Positions 1 through 4,538 of a stretch of DNA of 6,805 nucleotides are shown here, in pieces; within the stretch, counting starts at the first letter, position 1; the number at the start of each line of letters is the position of its first letter. The DNA lies in contig JAIRJY010000106.1 in assembly GCA_031260365.1 (NCBI GenBank), positions 1-6,805 on the forward strand, in the 5' to 3' direction. The notes under the pieces were generated by a model. The model was given only the letters and a program-made list of their open reading frames with translations. It did not search any database and had not been told where the DNA came from. The position numbers were made by a program, and so were the translations under genes. This stretch comes from Nitrososphaerota archaeon (GTDB taxonomy: Archaea > Thermoproteota > Bathyarchaeia > Bathyarchaeales > Bathycorpusculaceae).

Positions 1-419
1 ATTTAGGTTGTAATTATGTTATTTCAATTGGCGGTTTTAAAAAAGATGAAACAGGGTCAGTGCCAAACATTTATAGTACCGCCACGGATCTTGATACTAT
101 GAAAACTGTTTTAGACCTCGGCACTAAAGTCATGGTTGGAAACGTTTTTGGTATTGCAGGCATAAGTATTGGTCTTGCTAAACTACATAATATGAAAGGT
201 TTCTCGTTACTTATTGATACTCCTGGTATGAGTCCTGATGTGAATGCAGCTCGTTATGCGTTGTTAACTTTGTTTAAGTTCTTAAATTTCGAAGTTAACC
301 TCAATAATATTGAGCAAGCAGGCGAAGAGATTAGACACATGCTTGAAATTTTTGGTTTAATTAGAAGCATTTCAGAAGAAAAGAAGAAAGAGGAGCAGCA
401 ATTACGCTGGTTTATCTAA
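1..419 (+). CDS. PAC2-family protein (proteasome assembly chaperone-like), 3' part
   Basis: The reading frame is open from base 3 to the TAA at 417-419, about 138 residues, so the start lies left of the window; the GTG at 60 is an internal codon. The visible part has the PAC2 pattern: an early Ile-Gly-Gly-Phe turn, a Gly-rich Val-Gly-Asn-Val-Phe-Gly-Ile-Ala-Gly strand/turn, a Pro-Asp-(x)3-Ala-Ala-Arg helix start, then a long C-terminal helix rich in Glu and Lys. Archaeal PAC2 proteins are about 240-280 residues, so roughly the last half is present. Eukaryotic relatives (Pba1/Pba2) chaperone 20S proteasome assembly, and archaeal homologues bind proteasome alpha rings. The chain ends Leu-Arg-Trp-Phe-Ile, which resembles the hydrophobic-Tyr-X tail that docks into alpha-ring pockets, with Phe in place of Tyr. 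The family call is firm; the precise function is inferred. It converges on the Lsm gene with a 20-base gap. Confidence 0.8.
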   Translation, partial: LGCNYVISIGGFKKDETGSVPNIYSTATDLDTMKTVLDLGTKVMVGNVFGIAGISIGLAKLHNMKGFSLLIDTPGMSPDVNAARYALLTLFKFLNFEVNLNNIEQAGEEIRHMLEIFGLIRSISEEKKKEEQQLRWFI

Positions 420-439
420 GTTTTGTTTCATTTCGTGTT

Positions 440-862
440 TTAAGCTTTTGTTTCGCTAATGAATTGGTCGTAAACTCTTTGCACTCTCTCGGCTGCTGGC
501 CCGGAACCTTCAGTGATACCGCGGTCAGTTAATTTTACTTTATCCATTACCCAAATGAATCCGTTATCCTCATAAAGCTTAACCATTCTTGGGAACACTT
601 TTTCTAGTCTTTGTGCAAGTGCTTTAAGGTCAAAAGATTTCTCTGCAGTAGCGAGCTGTGCAACGGTGCTACCGTTAAGAAATAAACGATTTACCATGTT
701 ACCGCTCTCGTCTTTTACGTCTGCTAACACCAAGCTAAGGTTATCTGGGTTAATACCGATTAGAGTGCCTGTGAAATTTTTACCACTAACTGTCGTTACT
801 GAAACGATTTTTTCGGCTAACGCTGCAACTTCTGTAAAATATTTTCTTTGCGCTACAGACAC
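440..862 (-). CDS. Lsm (Sm-like) RNA-binding protein with C-terminal extension
   Basis: The product is 140 residues. The Sm1 segment spans about residues 17-50, with Lys-Ile-Val-Ser-Val then Gly-Lys-Asn-Phe-Thr-Gly-Thr-Leu-Ile-Gly-Ile, the variable-Gly pattern of Sm strands beta1-beta3. A short Sm2 segment follows near residues 59-70 (Arg-Leu-Phe-Leu-Asn-Gly-Ser). Residues 75-140 form an extra, probably mixed alpha/beta domain. Plain archaeal SmAP1/SmAP2 are about 70-90 residues, so this is the longer architecture, like SmAP3-type proteins. Sm-like proteins form rings that bind U-rich RNA; the extension's role is unknown. The start is GTG at 862: an ATG a little upstream (874-876) is followed by an in-frame stop after two codons, while a GGAGA Shine-Dalgarno sits 8 bases before the GTG. 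It is probably monocistronic, with its own upstream promoter. Confidence 0.83.
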   Translation of the reverse strand: MSVAQRKYFTEVAALAEKIVSVTTVSGKNFTGTLIGINPDNLSLVLADVKDESGNMVNRLFLNGSTVAQLATAEKSFDLKALAQRLEKVFPRMVKLYEDNGFIWVMDKVKLTDRGITEGSGPAAERVQRVYDQFISETKA

Positions 863-870
863 ACTTTATA

Positions 871-875
871 TCTCC
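871..875 (-). promoter_or_regulatory. Shine-Dalgarno of the Lsm gene
   Basis: On the minus strand GGAGA lies 8 bases before the GTG at 862, and it decides for GTG as the start. A TATA-like stretch (TTAAAGATAA) is present around 906-915, about 26 bases before a start of transcription near 884, which would give a leader of about 20 bases carrying this site. The TATA assignment is tentative. Confidence 0.6.
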
Positions 876-975
876 ATTATTTTACAAAACTACACATCCC
901 GTATTTATCTTTAAGCAACCACAAATAACCAAACAAACAAGATAAACATAAAAGCACAGGTTATCACAGAATTTT

Positions 976-1046
976 AGTACACAATTAAAACTGTACTAGT
1001 AATCAAACTAGTTAATTAAACTAGTTTTTATCGAATAAAGTGTACT
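976..1046. repeat. Cluster of CTAG- and GTAC-centred palindromes
   Basis: ACTAGT occurs three times, at 995-1000, 1007-1012 and 1020-1025, spaced 12 and 13 bases. The last two copies lie in the octamer AACTAGTT (1006-1013 and 1019-1026) and together can form a 9-bp perfect hairpin, 1005-1013 with 1019-1027, loop AATTA, followed by a few T. Interleaved are AGTACA at 976-981 and TGTACT at 992-997 and 1041-1046; the first two form an inverted repeat. A fourth GTAC is at 1061-1064. The array suggests an operator or a structured untranslated region, but it lies more than 100 bases from either flanking gene start and no regulator is identified. Confidence 0.4.
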
Positions 1047-1335
1047 TTTTAGGCGGTGCAGTACCTTTTTATTGTTATTTGCATTTGTGAAACTATTTCT
1101 TTTTCATAAATACCCGTTCGTAGATTTGGTTAACCTTTACTGAAAATATTCTCTGCGAGTATAACAACAGCATAAACTCGTGAAGCCATTTAATTCCGCA
1201 AAAAGTCTATTTGTAATAAAACACACACCTAAAACTTAAGTTAATCGGTTATAATAATTACTGAAATAGTTAACACTTTTTGCAGTTTTAGTTTTAGTAT
1301 GTGTGTAGGTATGGATGTTGTGTAGTGTTTTCTAA

Positions 1336-1372
1336 AGGTGAATTATTGAATAGTGATGAAAATGTTAATTAA
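1336..1372 (+). other. Strong Shine-Dalgarno with a possible eight-codon leader ORF
   Basis: AGGTGA at 1336-1341 is the same Shine-Dalgarno as that of the ESCRT-III gene in this window. Four bases later a TTG (1346) opens a frame of eight codons, read as Met-Asn-Ser-Asp-Glu-Asn-Val-Asn with TTG as the initiator, ending at TAA 1370-1372. A second option is ATG 1356, whose frame runs 18 codons to TAA at 1410-1412 and overlaps the start (1405) of the next gene. Either could be a leader peptide ORF; it may equally be a chance match in AT-rich spacer. Confidence 0.25.
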
Positions 1373-1376
1373 TAAA

Positions 1377-1386
1377 ATTTTAAATA
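1377..1386 (+). promoter_or_regulatory. TATA-like box before the small unknown gene
   Basis: The stretch TTTTAAATAG is centred about 23-24 bases before the ATG at 1405. That is close to the usual archaeal TATA-to-transcription-start distance and would give a leaderless or nearly leaderless transcript. It fits the lack of a Shine-Dalgarno directly before 1405. Such AT-rich strings are common here, so confidence is low. Confidence 0.35.
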
Positions 1387-1404
1387 GTATTACCTGTGAA
1401 GTGT

Positions 1405-1731
1405 ATGTCTAAGAATTTGCCGTATTGGTTTATCAGGGAAGAGGATAAGCTTATTCAGTGTAGTAAATCGGATTTTGATAGAGCAATTCAGGAAGGAAAG
1501 AGCATTAAATATCGTACCTATATCAATAAACGTGTTGAATATATTGCAGAAGTTCTTGAAGAATCACGAATGGCGTTACTAAATAATCCACATATACCAA
1601 CAAAGTTTAGGCAAGTTTTAACAAACCCAGTAAAAGTTGTTCAAGTTCAAATTATTGATGTTAATGATCCAGAATTTTGGAATAAAGAGTCAAGACATCC
1701 AAAGTACCAAACAGAACTAAAAGAAAAATAA
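1405..1731 (+). CDS. Small charged protein of unknown function
   Basis: I do not recognise this protein. From ATG 1405 it has 108 residues; the frame also allows GTG at 1396, three codons earlier, but an in-frame TAA at 1381 limits it. It begins Met-Ser-Lys-Asn-Leu-Pro-Tyr-Trp-Phe and is rich in Lys, Glu and Arg. The middle (about residues 30-60) looks helical, then come a Pro-containing loop (Asn-Pro-His-Ile-Pro), a Val/Ile-rich strand (Val-Lys-Val-Val-Gln-Val-Gln-Ile-Ile) and a charged tail. No signal peptide, membrane segment or Cys pair is visible, so a soluble cytosolic protein is likely. Codon use and the lack of an antisense alternative support a real gene. It lies about 300 bases upstream of the ESCRT-III gene on the same strand, but that gap carries its own control signals, so shared transcription is uncertain. 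Confidence 0.6.
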   Translation: MSKNLPYWFIREEDKLIQCSKSDFDRAIQEGKSIKYRTYINKRVEYIAEVLEESRMALLNNPHIPTKFRQVLTNPVKVVQVQIIDVNDPEFWNKESRHPKYQTELKEK

Positions 1732-2033
1732 CAAATTCGTGGTGTTATCAATCATCGTTTTTATCTTTACTTTTTAGTGTTAGTTTAGTAATGTTGTGGC
1801 ATGTTGTCATTTATAGCGTTTTTTTGGGTGCTATTTAAGCAGACAAAAACTAGTTTTATTGATTTTCCTTTGTATTTTGTGTTTTATTGTCAGGTTTAGC
1901 TGTTGATTAGTGTAAAAGTTTAAACGTTAAATTAAAAATAGTAAAAAAGTATGTGACAAGTTTTAGTGCAATTTGGCGAACAGGCTTTTATCTTTACTTG
2001 TTATCACCAGTTAAAAGTTTAAGGTGAACGTAA
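1732..2033 (+). other. Intergenic region and 5' control region of the ESCRT-III gene
   Basis: About 300 bases without an ORF of note. T-rich stretches after 1757 may end transcription of the small gene. Two direct repeats occur: TTTTATCTTTACTT at 1759-1772 and 1986-1999, and TAAAAGTTTAA at 1913-1923 and 2012-2022. The second copy of each lies just before the ESCRT-III start. An A/T run at about 1928-1945 (TTAAATTAAAAAT) is a possible TATA region, giving a leader of some 70 bases. The exact promoter cannot be fixed by eye. Confidence 0.4.
2022..2027 (+). promoter_or_regulatory. Shine-Dalgarno deciding the TTG start of the ESCRT-III gene
   Basis: AGGTGA is complementary to the conserved archaeal 16S rRNA 3' end (AUCACCUCC) and lies 6 bases before TTG 2034. 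The first ATG in frame is at residue 20, which would remove the basic N-terminus, so TTG is the better start. Confidence 0.75.
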
Positions 2034-2678
2034 TTGGGTAACCCTTTTAGGCGAAAGCAAAATGAAAAAGAAAATGTAGTATCGAAAATTATGAATGTAA
2101 CAAAGCCACAAGAGAGCAAAAAAGAGCAAATCATAAGTGTTACCCAGCGTCTTGACACACAAGCAAGATCACTTGACACGGCAGTTAAACGTTTTGAAAT
2201 GCGTGATGCTGAAATTTTCAGAAAAGTTGTCAGGGCTATGGAAAATAGAGAACAAGCACGAGCTAACATTTATGCTACAGAACTTGGAGAAATTCGCAAA
2301 GTTGAAAAAATGCTCGCACACGCTTCTCTGGCACTACAAAGTGTATCTACACGTTTGAGTACTATTTCAGAAGTTGGAGATTTAGTAACTGTTTTAAGCC
2401 CAGCGAAAACTGTATTAAACGACATACGTTCAGAAATGTTTAACATCATGCCAGAGGCAAGTCAAGAATTAGAGAACATCGGCGGCATGCTTTCAGAAAT
2501 ATGTTCTACAACAAGCGGTCAATACATAGACAACTCCATAGGTGTTCAAGCAGCAAACGAAGAAGCACTGAAAATTCTTGAAGAAGCAGAAGTTGCTGCA
2601 GAAAGTAGCCTAAAAAACAAATTGCCAGAAATTTCGCCTATTTACAACACAAATAATCGAAGACCTTTAGAAGCATAA
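2034..2678 (+). CDS. ESCRT-III / Snf7-family protein (CdvB-type)
   Basis: The product is 214 residues, the usual size for CHMP/CdvB-type proteins. It has a short basic N-terminus (Gly-Asn-Pro-Phe-Arg-Arg-Lys), a long amphipathic helix at about 25-72, a second helix at 75-113, helices near 115-155, then an acidic C-terminal helix at about 170-192. This basic-first, acidic-last helical layout is that of ESCRT-III. Such proteins polymerise on membranes and drive scission in archaeal cell division and vesicle budding, and are disassembled by a Vps4/CdvC ATPase. A Leu-Pro-Glu-Ile-Ser-Pro stretch at 197-202 resembles a MIM2 motif that would recruit that ATPase. The start is TTG 2034, fixed by an AGGTGA site. 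No cdvA or cdvC neighbour is in view, so it may be a paralogue outside the main division operon. The family is confident; the division role is inferred. Confidence 0.85.
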   Translation: MGNPFRRKQNEKENVVSKIMNVTKPQESKKEQIISVTQRLDTQARSLDTAVKRFEMRDAEIFRKVVRAMENREQARANIYATELGEIRKVEKMLAHASLALQSVSTRLSTISEVGDLVTVLSPAKTVLNDIRSEMFNIMPEASQELENIGGMLSEICSTTSGQYIDNSIGVQAANEEALKILEEAEVAAESSLKNKLPEISPIYNTNNRRPLEA

Positions 2679-2715
2679 CTAATGCTTCTATAGACTTTTG
2701 CTTCTTTTTCTTTTA
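2668..2715 (+). terminator. Hairpin plus T-tract ending the ESCRT-III gene
   Basis: TAGAAGCAT (2668-2676) pairs perfectly with ATGCTTCTA (2682-2690) around a 5-base loop; the stem covers the stop codon region. It is followed by a T-rich tract at 2696-2715. Archaeal termination depends mainly on the T-tract; the hairpin may help or protect the 3' end. It also separates this gene from the convergent DapB-like gene. Confidence 0.6.
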
Positions 2716-2717
2716 TG

Positions 2718-3488
2718 TCAACATTTTGCTATTATGTTAAAGTATGTTTTTAACATATCTTCCATGTGGTAGAAACCATTCTCTCTATTAATAATGCTTT
2801 TAGCGGCAAATAATGCACCAGTACCAAATGCTTCTCGGGATATTGATTCATGAACTAGTCGTACTGTTTGATATGGAAAACCAAAGATGATTTCATGCTT
2901 ACCAACAATGCCTCCAGCTCTAACAGATTTAATATCTTCACTTGATAAAGACAGAGTCTGCGAAATTTTGACAGCTGTACCAGAAATTTCTTGTTTATTT
3001 TTAAAATGCTCTTCAACCAATGCTATATCGGTATATGGCGCAATTGATTTAAGGACTTTAGCTGCTGTCATTAAAAAATTAATGCCTATAGTAATGTTAG
3101 GAGACCAAAGAACTCTTGTTTTTTCGGATAATTTCTTCATAAAAGCAACTGTAGATTCAGGATAAGCAGATATTGCAGTAACAATACTTATACCTCTACT
3201 AGCAGCGTCCATACCATACTCAAGTATAGCATCTGCAGAAGAAAAATCAATTATGAGGTCCACAGGATGTTTTTCAAAAAGCTCAGAATACACCTGTTCA
3301 TCTTTAGCATAAATAACACCCTGAGTATCATCTACAATCCCAAGAAACTCAGGAACAGAACGATGTTGAAGATTTGTAGTCTTTCTCAAAACCCAACAAA
3401 GCTCAACTTCTTCACTCTGCAACAACACCGTTGCAACAGCTTTACCAGTTTTACCAAATCCAAAAAGACCCACTCTCATTTTTAACAC
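2718..3488 (-). CDS. DapB-like dihydrodipicolinate reductase family protein
   Basis: The product is 256 residues, slightly shorter than E. coli DapB (273). The N-terminal Rossmann fold shows Gly-Phe-Gly-Lys-Thr-Gly at 10-15 and Ile-Ile-Asp-Phe-Ser at 79-83. The substrate domain shows Ser-Pro-Asn-Ile-Thr-Ile-Gly at 129-135, Glu-His-Phe-Lys-Asn-Lys at 160-165 and Ser-Gly-Thr-Ala at 169-172. By alignment, His161 and Lys165 match the catalytic His159 and Lys163 of E. coli. Arg190-Ala-Gly-Gly and Gly-Lys-His at 196-198 also match. DapB reduces the DapA product with NAD(P)H in lysine/diaminopimelate synthesis. Two motifs differ: Gly-Thr-Thr-Gly is replaced by Thr-Ala-Ile-Ser-Ala at 104-108, and the usual Asp-x-Pro before Ser-Gly-Thr is Gln-Glu-Ile. 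No other lysine gene is adjacent, so a different substrate is possible. Start GTG 3488 (AGAGGT 4 bases upstream) or ATG 3479. Confidence 0.75.
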   Translation of the reverse strand: MLKMRVGLFGFGKTGKAVATVLLQSEEVELCWVLRKTTNLQHRSVPEFLGIVDDTQGVIYAKDEQVYSELFEKHPVDLIIDFSSADAILEYGMDAASRGISIVTAISAYPESTVAFMKKLSEKTRVLWSPNITIGINFLMTAAKVLKSIAPYTDIALVEEHFKNKQEISGTAVKISQTLSLSSEDIKSVRAGGIVGKHEIIFGFPYQTVRLVHESISREAFGTGALFAAKSIINRENGFYHMEDMLKTYFNIIAKC

Positions 3489-3510
3489 TCTAACCTCTAC
3501 AGCTCCACAC

Positions 3511-3518
3511 TATATAAC
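3511..3518 (-). promoter_or_regulatory. TATA box of the DapB-like gene
   Basis: On the minus strand GTTATATA sits about 26 bases before the GTG at 3488, the expected distance for a transcript starting near that codon. If transcription starts there, the mRNA is leaderless or has a very short leader to ATG 3479, and the AGAGGT at 3493-3498 would not be transcribed. Readthrough from the RNase P RNA gene just upstream is the alternative. Confidence 0.5.
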
Positions 3519-3523
3519 TATTC

Positions 3524-3541
3524 ACAAAACCAAACCAAAAC
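3524..3541 (-). terminator. Possible T-rich terminator after the RNase P RNA
   Basis: About 17 bases past the P1 helix the minus strand reads TTTTGGTTTGGTTTTG-like sequence, with three T-runs. Archaeal transcription often ends at such tracts. It sits between the RNA gene and the TATA box of the DapB-like gene. Confidence 0.35.
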
Positions 3542-3557
3542 GTAGTTAACGATACCA

Positions 3558-3881
3558 TTTGGGCTTGGTGTGTTGGACATAACCCGCCTTTTGTTTATTT
3601 TGTGACATTCGGCTAATCGGGCTACCCGCGCCTCCTGTAGAGGGTCATCAGCGTCTGTTTGCCCTTTCCACTTGCAGGTCGGCCGTTTCATCGCTTCCAA
3701 ATTGACTGATCAGCATTTTAGGATGCCTCATCTGTTAAAACACCAATTGGACGTGTCGTTTCTGCTCCGTTGCCAAAGTTCTCACTTTACACCTGAGGTG
3801 CTGCAATTCTACGTGTAGGGCGGAGTTTCCTCAGATCCAACATTTGGACCCGAAAGTCACACGCCAACTCGCCAGCCCAAA
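3558..3881 (-). ncRNA. rnpB: RNase P RNA, archaeal type
   Basis: This is the catalytic RNA of RNase P, which cleaves the 5' leader from pre-tRNA. P1 is closed by TTTGGGCT (3874-3881) and AGCCCAAA (3558-3565), 8 bp, extended by GG/CC past a bulge. P3 is a hairpin, GGTCCAA with TTGGATC, at about 3836-3852. The conserved region GAGGAAACTCCGCC gives the P4 5' strand (3819-3827), and GGCGGGTT (3581-3588) after ACAAAA gives the 3' strand: AAC(U)CCGCC pairs without mismatch and keeps the universal bulged U. One pair is C-G where E. coli has G-C, a compensated change. Further conserved-looking blocks are GCAGAAACGACACG (about 3752-3765), GATGAAACGGCC (about 3681-3692) and GGAAAGGGCAAACAG (about 3655-3669). 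The gene is clearly richer in G+C than its surroundings, as expected for structured RNA. About 324 nt is normal for the archaeal form. Exact ends are uncertain by some bases. Confidence 0.93.
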
Positions 3882-3902
3882 AGTATTTTGTATCTAGCAA
3901 GC

Positions 3903-3924
3903 AATAAACACATCGCATAAAAAG
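3903..3924 (-). promoter_or_regulatory. Candidate TATA region of the RNase P RNA gene
   Basis: Two TATA-like strings lie upstream of P1 on the minus strand: TTTATT at 3903-3908, about 25 bases before the first P1 base, and TTTTTATG at 3916-3923, which would give a 12-base 5' leader. Spacing favours the first, sequence the second. Confidence 0.35.
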
Positions 3925-3993
3925 AGCGTTTTTACTCAAAAAAAACACACTGCACAGTAACTGACAAATGCAACTAATTGGAAAAGTTTGTTG

Positions 3994-4002
3994 TGTAAAA
4001 AA
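3994..4002 (-). terminator. T-tract after the HIT gene
   Basis: On the minus strand a run of six T follows the TAA of the HIT gene almost directly, with no clear hairpin. Such a tract is sufficient for archaeal termination. It would insulate the RNase P RNA promoter just downstream. Confidence 0.4.
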
Positions 4003-4434
4003 TTAAATATGTTTTTTTATTTTAGCTACTGTTAAATCTAGTTGTTTATTATCTACAATTTGCAGTTCATCAAAAGACTTCATTTTTTGGTCAACATATT
4101 TAGGAATGACGTGAACATGTATATGGAATATTACTTGGTTTGCTGCTTTTCCGTTTTGTTGAACTACGCTTATACCGTCAGCACGCACAGCTTGTTTAAC
4201 TGCGGTAGCAACTGTTTGGGTAACTTTATGTATTTTTCCAAGCAGTTCAGTTGGTATGTCAAATATGCCTTCATAGTGTTCTTTGGAAATAACTAGCGTG
4301 TGTCCTTCAATTAACGGTTTGATGTCAAGAAATGCCATTACTGAATCATCTTCATATAATATGCTTGCAGGAGCTTGTTTTTTTACTATTTTGCAGAAAA
4401 TACAGTTATCATCAAATTTCAAAGTATTCCACAT
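4003..4434 (-). CDS. HIT-family nucleotide hydrolase/transferase
   Basis: The product has 143 residues from ATG 4434. It carries Cys-Ile-Phe-Cys near the N-terminus (first Zn ligands of the HINT/HIT type), Asp-Ile-Lys-Pro and Glu-Gly-His-Thr-Leu-Val-Ile, then Lys-Glu-His as a likely further Zn ligand. Near residues 99-113 is the histidine triad Gln-Val-Ile-Phe-His-Ile-His-Val-His-Val-Ile-Pro; the middle His is the expected nucleophile. HIT proteins cleave nucleoside phosphoramidates, dinucleoside polyphosphates or related nucleotide conjugates; the exact substrate cannot be told. The frame stays open for seven more codons (ATG ATG ATG ATA ATA ATA ACG), so translation from ATG 4455 is possible, but no Shine-Dalgarno precedes either start and the conserved part begins soon after 4434. 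It lies about 104 bases after the radical SAM gene on the same strand. Confidence 0.87.
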   Translation of the reverse strand: MWNTLKFDDNCIFCKIVKKQAPASILYEDDSVMAFLDIKPLIEGHTLVISKEHYEGIFDIPTELLGKIHKVTQTVATAVKQAVRADGISVVQQNGKAANQVIFHIHVHVIPKYVDQKMKSFDELQIVDNKQLDLTVAKIKKHI

Positions 4435-4538
4435 CGTTATTATTATCATCATCATTGTTTATTATTGTTGTCAGAAGTTAACAGCGTATTTCGCAGCTAT
4501 ATGAGTTCTCAGGTTTGTGTTTTAATTTGGACTGGTTG

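Larger units (their letters stand above)
863..1395. other. Long AT-rich intergenic region without a recognised gene
   Basis: About 530 bases separate the divergent Lsm gene and the small unknown gene. No open frame of useful length, tRNA or known RNA was recognised on either strand. It holds the Lsm promoter side (863-915), a palindrome cluster at 976-1046, a perfect GGTTAACC at 1128-1135, a perfect AACTTAAGTT at 1234-1243, and an imperfect long-range inverted repeat: CACACACCTAAAAC at 1223-1236 faces GTTTTAG at 1292-1298 followed by GTGTGT at 1302-1307. Towards the right end there is a strong Shine-Dalgarno (1336-1341) and a TATA-like box. An unrecognised small RNA here is possible but not supported by anything specific. 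Confidence 0.5.

Noticed and set aside
666..914. Plus-strand ORF opposite the Lsm gene
   Set aside because: Shadow frame; the Lsm domain is clear on the other strand.
1353..1359. GTGATGA, a perfect C-box of C/D guide RNAs
   Set aside because: No D, D' or C' boxes at the right spacing follow; a single heptamer is expected by chance.
1994..2269. Minus-strand ORF opposite the ESCRT-III gene
   Set aside because: Shadow frame of a well-supported gene.
3518..3700. Minus-strand 60-residue ORF
   Set aside because: It lies mostly inside the RNase P RNA, covers conserved RNA blocks and has no Shine-Dalgarno.
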